From: Theocolax elegans
Lineage: Eukaryota > Arthropoda > Insecta > Hymenoptera > Cerocephalidae
Reading direction: 5' to 3'
Assembly (NCBI GenBank): GCA_026168455.1
Contig: CM047431.1
Coordinates: 365,501 to 429,500, forward strand
Length of the DNA: 64,000 nucleotides
Every line of letters begins with the position of its first letter. Position 1 is the first letter of the stretch. Positions 1 to 10,541 of this stretch are shown here, piece after piece. The notes beneath the pieces are model-generated. The model was not told the DNA's origin. It saw only the letters and a list, made by a program, of their open reading frames with translations, and made no database searches. A program made the translations under genes and the position numbers.

Positions 1-997
1 AAGCCTCCGTCGACCAAACAGATCAAGCAGAATTATGAGCAGGGTAGCTCCAAACTAGAAGAAAATCCCGCCGTCGGCTCTGATAGGGTAAAAGCCCGCC
101 GGTGCTGTAAAAGTGACCGGTGCTGGTCTCATGGATTTTGGGGAAAGCCACAAACTGTTTAGTTCTAAAAGGAAACCCCCAACAGCAGCCGCCTTACAGA
201 TGCTGAGTCTTGGTCAATAGGAGATAGATGTATTCCGCAAGGAATATAAGAAGACCATTTAAAGAACGCACTTTAGGCAATGTGAGCAGTTTGCGCAAAG
301 CAGCCTAACATTTCTATGTCCGCAAATACAGGGCTGAAAACCAAAGAGATGTTTTCGGCAGCCAACGATTATAAGTGACAAGTCGAGGATTATCGACTTG
401 GACACGAGAATCGTCGTCGGTCTAAGAGAAGAGGCATAATCGCTAAAGCCGTCACAGCTGCTGCAGCTAAGATACAGGCTTAAAAGAGCAGCAGGGAGGG
501 CCCTCAAAGCCCCCCTGCTCGAAGCCTCTAAAAGCCAAAAGAAGAAGCAAGGATAAGACGCAATCCAAGTCCAAGCCTATGTTGATGACTTTACCGATAT
601 CATAGTGAACGGGTGCGTTGAGGATCACGTGCTCGTATCGGACATTGTTGAAAAATACTCGGGGCGGTAAGTATGCACGTATACGCCCGAAGTAGGGACA
701 TAGGTAGGTTTGACGTTGCGATGGAAGAATGAACGCATACGTTAGAAGCCTGGCAGACTCGGTGAATAGACACCCCACACGGACGATGGACGCGTAGGCT
801 CATCCCTTCTATTGTCCCGTGGAAGGGGAGAAATCACGGTAAAGTGGACTTTTATCTCAGCCAGTTCCTGTCTGGACACGGATAATTCCGGGGTTATTTA
901 TACCGAATGGGCAAGCTTTGCACCGCCAGTTTACAAGTACTGCGGTTGAATCTACGACAACGCTGAAAATAGGTTCTTTGCTTGCAAGCATTGGACC
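1..997 (+). mobile_element. R1-like non-LTR retrotransposon fragment (decayed), 5' side of hAT insertion
   Basis: This is a degenerate LINE ORF2 on the plus strand. A YVDD reverse-transcriptase box is readable at about 578-592 (QAYVDDFTDIIV). About 200 bases later comes the R1-type C-terminal signature (GRWTRRLIP..., then FYLSQFLSGHG) at about 780-880. The region between is internally deleted, and several in-frame stops are present. Near 925-997 the frame reads a Cys-containing end followed by FFACKHW. The same frame continues with TE...RQGL at 22271, after the hAT insertion. The family assignment rests on the C-terminal motif, which also occurs in the LINE at 26.8-31.5 kb. The first 500 bases are too decayed to assign confidently. 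Confidence 0.65.
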
Positions 998-1017
998 CAG
1001 TGTTTCTATCTCGTACC

Positions 1018-1146
1018 GGGAGTTCGAGTCTGCGCAGTAGAGCCGCGCTCCGATTGGTTCCTACTCCGGCGGGGAGTATGAACTCGCCTAGCGAAGAAGG
1101 GGTAACGAGAACCCGAACAACAAGGGTTCAAATCACCTCACTCCCA
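1018..1146 (+). other. tRNA-like unit 1 with pol III-type A/B boxes (left arm)
   Basis: The 5' end GGGAGT can pair with ACTCCC at the 3' end, giving an acceptor-like stem. An A-box-like CTGCGCAGTAGAGC follows. A B-box-like GGTTCAAATC lies near the 3' end. A run of T begins at about 1153 and could act as a pol III terminator. At about 129 nt it is longer than a tRNA and the T-stem is imperfect, so it is tRNA-like or tRNA-derived rather than a functional tRNA. A mirror copy lies at 22122-22250. Confidence 0.4.
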
Positions 1147-1303
1147 AAAAAATTTTTTTTTGTAAAATAAAATTAATAAATTATTTTCATTGTAAACAAA
1201 TTAATAAAAAAATAATTAAATAATGATTTATTACCCTATAATTCTAAGCTCCCCTCCAGGGGGCACAACTTAAATATAAGTTCCGATATAGATATAAATA
1301 CAA

Positions 1304-1380
1304 GTCACGGTAGCCGTGAGCGCTAAGGCGTATGCATTGTGCAGTACCAATGGGGTCTCAGGTTCAAATCCTGAGACCCA
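1304..1380 (+). other. tRNA-like unit 2 (Ser/Leu-type resemblance), left arm
   Basis: GTAGCCGTGAGCGCTAAGGC resembles a class II tRNA D-arm and A box. It is followed by an anticodon-arm-like segment, TGGGGTCT, and a canonical B box GGTTCAAATCC inside a 10-bp hairpin (GGGTCTCAGG with CCTGAGACCC). An 18-nt T-run starts at 1383. The 5' end does not pair with the 3' end, so it is not an intact tRNA. A mirror copy lies at 21884-21959. Confidence 0.5.
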
Positions 1381-1795
1381 AATTTTTTTTTTTTTTTTTT
1401 ATGTATCTAACAGTTTTATTACAATAATTCCATAAATAATAACTATTTTAATAATTAATTATGTAAAAGTTTTACACTATTAATTATTAAAATAATTATT
1501 ATTTATTGAATTTATGTAACAGAAGTGTTAAATATTTTTGTGTTAAACATTTTTTTAATTTATAATAAAAAATATATATTAAAAAACAATAAAAATTTTT
1601 ATATTAAAAATATATAAATTTATAAAAATAATTAAATTTAAAAATGAAAATTAAAAATAAATTAAAAATAATTTAATTTAAAAATTAAGATTAAAATAAA
1701 TTTAACAATAACGGTATTAAATTAATTCACTTACAATAAATAAATTTAATATTAAATAATTTAATATAAGGTATGCAGTTTCCACACGACCTTGC

Positions 1796-2333
1796 GGTAC
1801 TGCTTAAAGTGCGTTAAGTTGTTTGTGATTTAATTTGAAATATACGTTACATAAATTTTTATCATACATTATTATTAATATAAAATGAAAATAAATTAAT
1901 TAAAAAAATAAAAGTAATCTAAATTTGTAAGTTATATCTTTTTTTATTCATGTAATGTTATTTTAAATTACATCCGTGGTACTTTCGCCTGTAGCCCTAT
2001 TATAACCACGTCTTGTAAAGCATTAGAAAAAAATTTTGGCAAAATTATATTATTTGCAAAATATAATAGTTAACAAATTATCATAACAAATAAAATTAAA
2101 AACATAATTAAAAATTTAATTTAAAGAAAAAACTTTTTTCTAATAACATTACTTGCTTATCCTAAATAGAACCTGAAAATAAAATTTATGATAAAAAAAA
2201 CAAAAGTATTATACATAAAGAAATAATTAAATTGAACAAAAAAATTGTAGATCTTTAATTGTAGGAAACATGTCCAATAATGTATGCTTTAAGAGTAAAA
2301 AAAGAAAAAACAGTAAAGTGGGAATTGAGACAT
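1796..2333. other. AT-rich hAT interior, no gene seen
   Basis: This lies between the long left inverted repeat and the 3' end of the transposase pseudogene. It is very AT-rich and no coding or RNA feature is visible. Confidence 0.5.
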
Positions 2334-4346
2334 TTATTTACTTTTTTTACTTGATTCTGCATATAAATTACTAGATTCTAATAGTTTAAAATGTCTTTCT
2401 GTAGGACTAAAGTTTAACCCATTAATATTAAAAGCTTGTCCTATTGATCTTAAAAAACAACGAGCGTTTAATAAACTAACACTTGTTTTATTTCCCTTAT
2501 CATCTTTAATTTCATTAACGTCCAAAAAAGTTCTCTCAGGTTCGGCATTGGAATGCGGAAGAGAAAAAATAGCGGACACTAATGAACAAAGTGATGGGAA
2601 ACTTGATTCCTTTGTATTACTGTTTTTTCTATCGAAAACAATTTTCCAAAAAGACTCGGCATCTAAGGTTATATATTTATCTAATTCATCATTGTTAAAT
2701 TCATACGGCAAACTTCTCCATTCATGAGCTAATGAGTTTAAGCTAACAAATGGAAAGTATTTTTGTAAATCTGATAAATCTGGAAAATCTTTTTCTCTTT
2801 TTTTTGCGCTTAAAGCATTTTGAGGATCTACAAATACTAATTTGCTAAACAAATTTTCATGTTCTAAAAGTCGTCTACTCATTTCTGTTATTGCAGTTAT
2901 ATAAAATTTTAAACAATTTTCGCGAACAAGGGTTACTGATTCCTTGGACATATTTTCTTCAATTTTCTCGCTATGAGGACCTAAATAAATTAATTTTAAA
3001 GGTTTTAAATTCTGCATAATATTAAAGTCGGTCGAACCTATGTTTAGAAGAGCCTTTTCATTTATAAAATTCATAGCAATTTGCCGTAAATGTTTTACTA
3101 TTTCAGGATACGGTTTATGTATCACTAAGCCTTTTGTTTGAAAAATTGAATTAAATAAATTAAAATAATTTAAAACAAAACTTAAAAAAGAAACATACAA
3201 TTTAATAGAATTATCAGCTAATAAAGAATAAATTTTTTAAGATTTGCTATTAACAGAATCAAACGTTTCAATTGTAAAATAATTTAAAAGTGCAGGCCAA
3301 AGTAAAAGAAGTCTTTCATAACATTTTTGGGCTTCTAGCTAACGTGTTCTCGACAATTTTAAAAGTATTTTATCCGGAATCGATAAAAATTCAATTGAGT
3401 CACTAAGCTCTGACAAGCGTTTAGGACTGTTGGAAAAATATGAGGTAGCTCCTCTAAGTAAATCTTCGACTTCTTTTGGAATCATACTGCAACTACTTTT
3501 AGCAATCAAAGCTGAAGAATGGCAAATACAATTTAATACAATTAAATGAGGAACTTTGTTCCTTAAAAAAGTTTGGAATCCGCTATTTTTTCCAACCATA
3601 ACGCTAGTATTATCACATGCAATAGCAATAATATTTTGCATATTGATGTCGTTTTGAATAAAAAATTCTTCAAAACATTGATACAAATCAAAAGCTGAAC
3701 CTTTTTTTCCATCTAACTCTAATAGTTGCAGCAAATGCTGTACAACTTTAGAGGTTTCGTTATTAAAATACTGCACAGATATGCATAATTACTTAGTATT
3801 ACTAATATCTGTGCTCTCAACTACTAAAACAGCAAAAAGTTATTATTTAAAATTGACTTTACTTTTGAAAATTCATTCTCATATAAAATATTCTTAATGA
3901 TTCTAGTGGCTTTATCCTTTTTTAAATTCATGTGTTCAACAGCTTCTGGATCAAGGTTCAGCTTTTTGATCATTGGGACTAAATCGTCAACTAATTGAAT
4001 ACCAACGTTATGCTCAGCAATAAAATAGGCGACGTTCATTTCGAGCTGTTTGAATCCTATTATGCAGAGAAGAACCTTCGATTTTTACTGGTACAAAAGT
4101 ACCCGACTTTTTAGCAGCATTTATGCTATCAATATGACAACGAGTTTTTGCATGATCAATTAAATCCGATTTTTTATAAAATTTTATACTACTTTTACAG
4201 TATGAACAAACAGCTGTTTGTTCATTAATCGGGTCCTTTTGTAACCAATCTGGTTGCCAAGATACGCATTTTAATTTCTTTGTCTGTTTACCATTTTCTG
4301 TATCTCCTTCTCTTTTTCTTTTAAACGAAGGCTTATCATATACCAT
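2334..4346 (-). pseudogene. hAT transposase with N-terminal BED-type zinc finger (broken)
   Basis: Four consecutive minus-strand frames together make one hAT transposase. At 4346-4014 is a basic N-terminus with a BED-like finger (VCSYC, then H-x4-H around HAKTRCH). At 4039-3824 comes the AFIAEHN-type segment (VAYFIAEHNVGIQLVDDL). At 3830-3339 is the DDE core region with STDISNTK, then ACDNTSVMVGK and NCICHSSAL. At 3200-2334 is the C-terminal hAT dimerisation block (LPHSNAEPERTF). The frame changes near 4040, an in-frame stop follows STDISNTK, and further breaks lie at about 3340 and 3200. It is therefore inactive as assembled. It would have mobilised the surrounding element, which supports calling the long-TIR element a hAT. 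Confidence 0.85.
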
Positions 4347-4499
4347 TATAAAATAATTATGTATTAATTACCAAAAAACAATTATAAAAAAGGATCTGAT
4401 ACAGAAAATGCTAAACAGACTAATAAACTTAAAAATTACTAAAATATAATAAATTATAAACTGCCAATACAGTCAGCCTGTAAAACAAATAAAGATATT

Positions 4500-4712
4500 A
4501 TTTTCTGTAAATAAAGATGAATCGCCGACCTGAAAAAAAAAAATAAAAAAAAAAATTAATTCCTTCGATGACCTAAAAAAGAAAATATTATAAAAAAAAT
4601 TAATTACATTCTGCCGGAAACTTCGCACTATTTGCTGAAAATAAACTAATAATTTTAACTCGCTGACCTGAAATAATATTGCAAAAAAATTAATTAATTA
4701 ATTGCTCCATAT
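4500..4712. repeat. subterminal GACCTGAAA-type repeats of the hAT (left of Gypsy)
   Basis: There are three diverged units of the form GACCTGAAA(n), an A-rich stretch, TTAATTA and TTCTGCC/TGCTGAAA. They lie at about 4525, 4569 and 4665. Similar units resume after the Gypsy insertion near 19548-19620, so the Gypsy element landed inside this array. Confidence 0.5.
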
Positions 4713-5718
4713 TGTAACGGTGTGCTTGCCCGGGGAAAACTTACCGAGTCGTCCGTCTTACGTATCTTTAGTTCGTGGCGAACGAACTTGTACAATTTCG
4801 CCGACTAGATATTGCACACTTAATGACTCGATATAATATATATATATATATATATATGTTGTTTACAAAATCTTCCCGCGCAGCGGCTGCGGTTACCTGT
4901 CCGCACACTTGCCGTTAAAGTTGTATGGAAATCGAATTACGATTTCCAACAACAGCAGGTAAAAAAAAATGATGATATTCTTTCCTAAAATGGACCGCGG
5001 AAAGGAAATTAAATGTGAGTCCGCGAGAATCCGTATCTTAAAATACGATTCCAAGGAAGACGGAGGAATGAAATTATAATACGCCGGTTGGAAAAAAAAT
5101 ATAAATCAACACGGGTTGAACTAAATTAACAATTAACAGATTTATTTAAACAATAACGAATGATTAAATGCAATAAGTTTTAATAACTAACTTAATATTA
5201 TTCGTACGACCGCATCAAATAAAACAGATAATAATTATTCGCGCGGAAGTGGTACCACTTACTTTTATTTATCTTCCTCGGACCTCGAATACCGGAAAAG
5301 AACAACTCCTCTCTCCTATCGTCTCTTTGCCGTTCAAAACAAAAAATGTCGGTGGGAGAATATCTCGACCACCGATCACTTTCTTTCGTGTGCGTGTATA
5401 ACACCACTGCACCCGAATACACCGTAAAACAAAAGTCACCCACGGTATGACGCACGAGTAGAACAACCGGCAGAACTCCACGGAAAACTTGCGGATAAAA
5501 AAAAATACAATTAAACCGGTATGTCTCGTCTCACGTGTCGCCGCGATCTTGTCTCTCTATCGAGTTGTCGTGCGCGCGCGACTCTCCCCCCAATTCCTTC
5601 TCTCCTTGCGCGGGTATCAGTCGTTCGCGCCGTCGGCTATGCCTATATCTATTTATAGCATTCGTCTCTACCTACCTGATTCGTATAATGTTAAGTGAGT
5701 ACATCACTTACCATTACA
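4713..5718 (-). repeat. Gypsy 3' LTR
   Basis: On the plus strand it starts TGTAACGGTG and ends CCATTACA, giving TG...CA ends in both orientations. It is about 1006 bp and matches 17698-19475 apart from the insertions there. Open frames of about 85 codons inside it recur in both LTRs but show no protein features. Confidence 0.92.
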
Positions 5719-5728
5719 TCCCCCTGCC
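5719..5728 (-). promoter_or_regulatory. polypurine tract for plus-strand priming
   Basis: The minus strand reads GGCAGGGGGA directly against the inner edge of the 3' LTR. That is the expected PPT position and composition. Confidence 0.8.
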
Positions 5729-5909
5729 AGATTCCGCATACTGGGTATGTGGTATCTGCACCAGAAATACGAATAAAGGATAGGATATAACGACTCGGGT
5801 ATGACAAAGAATGAACTCACTCAAAGGAACTACATCGGGAGTATATAAAAAAAACTATATTTCACTATCTTACATATTTATATATTTACAATGAGGTACC
5901 GCTACACAT

Positions 5910-6916
5910 CTACCCCTGTTTTTTATGCTGGTTCTCGCGGTACCTCTCCTTCTTCTGCCGCCGGATCTCCTTGTGCTTCGACCTCCTCGGACAGTCCTCC
6001 GGATCGAGGACCCCCCACTCCCTACATATGGAGCATTTCGGCTCAGACCCTCTCTTCGGTCCTGGAATTCTACCCTCCAAATTAGCCTGAGCCCGCTCTT
6101 CCTCTTCACGAGCTCTGGCTAACCGGCGTTGGGCCTCCTTGACCCTTTCCTCGAGTCTAAGCCGATCCTCGTGGGCCCTCCGAGCGGCTTCTTCGCGCCT
6201 CTGCCGTTCCTTGGCACGAGCGGCTTCCGCCTCTCTTTCTCTCCGATCCGCCCTCATGGCCGACACCGCTTGGCGCTCCGCCTTGCGGTGCTCAATCATG
6301 GCCTCCCAGGGATCAGTTTTATCGGAGGCTTCGGGGAACTTCGCCTTGAATTCATCAAACAAGGCGAAGGCGTGTTTTTCGGCAATTGACGTGGCCTTAA
6401 AGGACTCACGGGCCTTAGTCAACGCCTCCAACACGGTGCACCACGCCTCTTCCCCGTTCTCCGATAGATCCTGTGGGGTCGGACCGGATCGAGACGTCGA
6501 AGCCTCGCTCGGATCCGGAGTACTCCTTCCCGGGCGTCGAAGAGGAGTGTACTCCTCTGAATCTCCCGGGAGTTGGTTGGGAGCCGGACCTCCGGCTCCC
6601 TGGGCTGTTGTTCAGCCCTGGCCCTTGGCGGCGGTGGACCTGCGGGGATCGGGCCTGTAGCCTGGGGTAGTTCCGGCTCGACTACCAGGCCGCTGGATGG
6701 ATGGACGGGTATTCCATCCGGACCATCCTCCACTATCATCACCGCGTCTCGGTCCGCCTGCCTCCGCCGTCACTCCTCCTCCTCGTCTCTCACGGCCTGG
6801 TCCACGGCGGTGGTTATGCCATGGAGGAGCTCCAGCGTCTGTGGCTCATTTATGCCACTCTGGATGAGGCGGGCCACCAACAGCTCCAGCTGTTCGCTGT
6901 CGAACTGGATCAGCAT
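5910..6916 (-). pseudogene. third ORF of the Gypsy element (non-env-like, Arg/Glu-rich coiled-coil protein), broken
   Basis: An ATG at 6916 opens a frame downstream of integrase and before the 3' LTR. The N-terminal part is Leu-rich (LELLVARLIQSG). An in-frame TGA lies near 6771. A Pro-rich linker follows, then a frame change around 6570-6600. The long C-terminal part (from about 6570 to 5910) has a strongly charged helix rich in Arg, Glu and Ala (for example REEAARRAHEDRLRLEERV). It ends with a Cys cluster, CSICREWGVLDPEDC, and a basic tail. Repaired length would be roughly 335 aa. No signal peptide, transmembrane segment or furin site is visible, so it does not look like an envelope protein. 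Function is unknown; nucleic-acid binding or virion-associated roles are guesses. Confidence 0.6.
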
Positions 6917-6988
6917 CTAAACAAACAGATACCAATTGTCAGGGTCATTCCAATCTCAGAGTAAATTCCATTAGCCTAACCTAACTAA

Positions 6989-8347
6989 CTAACGCTTTGT
7001 CATACCCCGTGGTCGACCTCTACCACGTTTAACTTGCCCACGGTGACTTACATTAGAGACAACATTCGCTCGGTTTCGCGGTATCGCAACGACTCTAGCA
7101 TGTTTGCGCGGCCTACCTCTACTTCGTTTAATAGGGGGTGCGTTCTCGGTCGGATTACCGTTATGTTCCTTGCATGGAACTTCGCTCGCTCGTGTCTCGT
7201 CGTTCGAGACGTCTTCGCTCGCAGGAACTGTATTATCAGGTTCCTCCTCCAGCGTAGGTTGACCGATCTCGATGTCGTCTACTTCTCCGTACTCATCCCC
7301 GTGATCTTCGGATAAGTACGGTTTGAGATACTGTACATGACATTTCTCTTCATTACCTCGGGCATCTTGTATTTTGACGGTGTTTGGACCGTAGCTATAA
7401 ACTACCAAATATGGGCCAACGTATTTCGGGGATAACTTGGCCGAAATACCTTGAGCACTGGATGAAAGGACTCGATTCTTTTTCCACACTAGGTTTCCAA
7501 CTTCAAAAGATGCAGCTCTTCGCCCGGCATTGTAGTAACCGGCTTGTCTTTCATGAGCTTTACTCGCATTGGCCGATGCTTTCTTGTAAAGCTCAGGTAA
7601 TCTTGACAGCCGATCACTCCACTCAAGCAAACGTTGGTATTCCACACGTTGCTGAACCAGCTCGTCTTGCGCTCTACGAGCTGTACCGGGTGGCTCGGGT
7701 TGCCGGCCATAGTTTAACATGGCCGGGCTCCATCCTGTCGAGCTTTGTATCGCTGTATTTAGAGCGAATACTAAGTCGGGGAGTTTCTCATCCCATGTGT
7801 TGTGCTTTTCTGTGATATAGGACGCGATCATTGTCTTCAACGTCCTATTAGCACGTTCAACAGGATTAGCCTGAGCATGGTAAGGAGGAATCGTCGTATG
7901 GAAAATCCCTCGTTCCACTAGGTAGTCATCCACGAGTTTATTCTTAAACTCAGTTCCGTTGTCGGACAGAAACACCTCTGGGGTACCATAACGTGTGATG
8001 ACTCGCTCATGCAACTCTTTTACGATGGTCCTAGCATTAGCTTTCCGAATCGGGACCGCCTCGATCCAGCGCGTAAACAAATCCTGAAAGACCAAGATGT
8101 ATTCGTAACCATGTGTCGACCGCGGAAGTGGGCCAGTGACGTCACCTGCTACAACTTGCCATGGTTTCTCTATCACGCGTCTACCCATCAAACCCATGGG
8201 ATGGACGTTGCTCCACTTTACACTGTTGGCAGACCTGACATTTGCGTACATATTCTCCGACTTCGGCGTAGTACCGTGGCCAATAATACATTTTAGCCAC
8301 TCTAGCAAATGTCTTCTCCCTACCTAAGTGTCCAGCAGTCGGATCAT
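6989..8347 (-). CDS. Gypsy integrase region of pol (most complete copy)
   Basis: This is the C-terminal part of pol. The HHCC zinc-binding region (GHLG...MYYW) starts in the frame around 8345. A few indels near 8310-8190 break continuity. The catalytic core shows D in GDVTGP (about 8135), D in SDNGTEF (about 7960) and E in NPVERANR (about 7865), a complete DDE triad. The C-terminal domain contains LSPKYVGPYLVV. The tail, ending at 6989, has two AT-hook-like GRGRPR/SRGRPR motifs in basic context. Integrase inserts the cDNA into chromosomal DNA. The second, frameshifted copy lies at 9652-10541. Confidence 0.85.
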
Positions 8348-9706
8348 CATGACACTCACGGAGTATGGCTTGCCTATGCTCCTCTGGTACAACCAGTTTC
8401 CAGCGTCATGGTCCTCCATCACGTCGTCTAACTCGTTATCGACGCGATACGAATACAAATTGCTACCTGTTATCTTCCATTCCGGAAAATCTCTAGGTCG
8501 CTCTGATACGTCTTTCAGCCATGAGAGGTACCAAGGATCTTTTGTAGTCTGGCTCCAAGAAACTGAAGCGATGGCCGGCTCGTCTTCCTCGTACATGCGA
8601 GAAAGTGCATCAGGAACATAATTTAGAGCTCCCTTCCTATACTCAATTGTAAAATTATGAGATTGGAGTTCCAATGCCCATCTTGCGAGCCGACTCGTTG
8701 GATTGTGTATATTACACAGCCAACGGAGACTACTATGATCAGTTATAACTTTAAACCGGTAACCCTCAATATACTGTCGAAATTTTCTAATTGCCCATAC
8801 TACGGCCAAACATTCCCGTTCTGAGATGCTATAGTTACGTTCTGCTGGTGAGAGTACTCTACTGGCAAACTCCAGGACTCTCTCTACTCCGTCAACGACC
8901 TGTGTTAATACTGCACCGATACCGGTGTCACTGGCGTCTGTTTGAATGGTATACTCGCCATTCTCATCAGGAGTCTGTATAACGGGTGCAGTCATCAGCA
9001 GTGCTTTGAGTCGCTGAAATGCACCTTCTTGTTCTTGGAGCCATTCATATTTTTGGTCTTCTTCGTAAGACGCGTTAAAGGCTCCGCGATCGTAGCGTAG
9101 TCGGGTATAAACCGTCGATACCAAGATGCCATCCCGAGGAATCGTCTCAGCTGCTTGAGATTTCGGGGAGCCGGATATTTGAATCGGCTCCGTCTTGGCT
9201 GGATCAGGTCTTATCCCATCACGATTGACTCGTACACCCAAATATCTTACTTCGGGTTGACAGAAAACACATTTCTCTCGGTTTACCGATAAACCGGCTT
9301 CAGTTAAACGAGTCAACACCTCCTTTAGCAACAGTTTGTGCTCTTCGAAGGTTTCCGTCACGACAATGATATCGTCGAGGTAAGAGTAAGCATTCGGTTC
9401 GAGAGCAGGTCCAATCACCTGGTCTATCATACGTTGGAACGTCGCGCCAGCATTTGCCAACCCAAAGGGCATACGAGTAAACTGGAACAAACCCATTCCA
9501 GGTACCGTAAATGCTGTAATTGGGCGCGATTCCATTTGTAGAGGTATTTGGTGATAGGCGCAGTTCATATCTATCGTAGATATATATCGGGCTCTTTTGA
9601 GTTTGCGTAAAATATCCTGCATAAACGGCAACGGATACGCATCAGGTTTGGTCAAAGCGTTGACCTTCCTGAAATCAATGCAAAAACGCCTTGATTCTTC
9701 TTCCAC
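8324..9706 (-). pseudogene. second copy of Gypsy RT-RNase H (part of tandem duplication)
   Basis: It starts inside the RT at FRKVNALTKPDAYPLPF. It contains the catalytic YLDDIIVV box (about 9363-9386) and an RNase H domain with TDASDTGIGAVL and TDHSSL. The N-terminal PR part is missing because the duplication junction falls there. Compared with the copy at 10541-12838, a region near 9060-9190 is frameshifted. A different indel near 8420 breaks the link to integrase. Confidence 0.85.
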
Positions 9707-10541
9707 ACTAGGTTTCCAACTTCAAAAGATGCAGCCCTTCGCCCGGCATTGTAGTAACCGGCTTGCCTTTCATGAGCTTTACTCGCATTGGCCGATGCTT
9801 TCTTGTAAAGCTCAGGTAATCTTGACAGCCGATCACTCCACTCAAGCAAACGTTGGTATTCCACACGTTGCTGAACCAGCTCGTCTTGCGCTCTACGAGC
9901 TGTACCGGGTGGCTCGGGTTGCCGGCCATAGTTTAACATGGCCGGGCTCCATCCTGTCGAGCTTGTATCGCTGTATTTAGAGCGAATACTAAGTCGGGGA
10001 GTTTCTCATCCCATGTGTTGTGCTTTTCTGTGATATAGGACGCGATCATTGTCTTCAACGTCCTATTAGCACGTTCAACAGGATTAGCCTGAGCATGGTA
10101 AGGAGGAATCGTCGTATGGAAAATCCCTCGTTCCACTAGGTAGTCATCCACGAGTTTATTCTTAAACTCAGTTCCGTTGTCGGACAGAAACACCTCTGGG
10201 GTACCATAACGTGTGATGACTCGCTCATGCAACTCTTTTACGATGGTCCTAGCATTAGCTTTCCGAATCGGGACCGCCTCGATCCAGCGCGGTAAACAAA
10301 TCCTGAAAGACCAAGATGTATTCGTAACCATGTGTCGACCGCGGAAGTGGGCCAGTGACGTCACCTGCTACAACTTGCCATGGTTTCTCTATCACGCGTC
10401 TACCCATCAAACCCATGGATGGACGTTGCTCCACTTTACACTGTTGGCAGACCTGACATTTGCGTACATATTCTCCGACTCGGCGTAGTACCGTGGCCAA
10501 TAATACATTTTAGCCACTCTAGCAAATGTCTTCTCCCTACC
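9652..10541 (-). pseudogene. frameshifted duplicate of Gypsy integrase
   Basis: Three overlapping frames (10500-10255, 10364-9933, 9939-9652) each carry part of the integrase, including YVRKCQVCQQC, GDVTGPLP, SDNGTEF and NPVERANR. Single-base indels relative to 6989-8347 separate them. The 3' end is fused to RT sequence at the duplication junction. Confidence 0.85.

Larger units (their letters stand above)
998..1795 (+). repeat. left long terminal inverted repeat of the hAT element
   Basis: This matches the reverse complement of 21747-22270 almost continuously up to about 1515. It then matches about 19930-20085, on the other side of the foldback insertion in the right arm. It contains two tRNA-like units (1018-1146 and 1304-1380), each followed by a T-run, and then AT-rich sequence ending near the shared CACACGACCTT at about 1785-1795. 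Confidence 0.75.

Noticed and set aside
1304..1380. Annotating a functional tRNA gene
   Set aside because: The acceptor stem does not pair and the body deviates from a cloverleaf. Only the B-box hairpin and D-arm resemblance are good.
5198..5481. Open frames of about 70-85 codons in the LTR, repeated at 18954-19267
   Set aside because: They lie within LTRs, have no recognisable protein features, and overlap each other in two frames.
5910..6916. Calling the third Gypsy ORF an envelope gene
   Set aside because: No signal peptide, transmembrane segment, cleavage site or envelope-like Cys pattern can be seen. It is a charged coiled coil.
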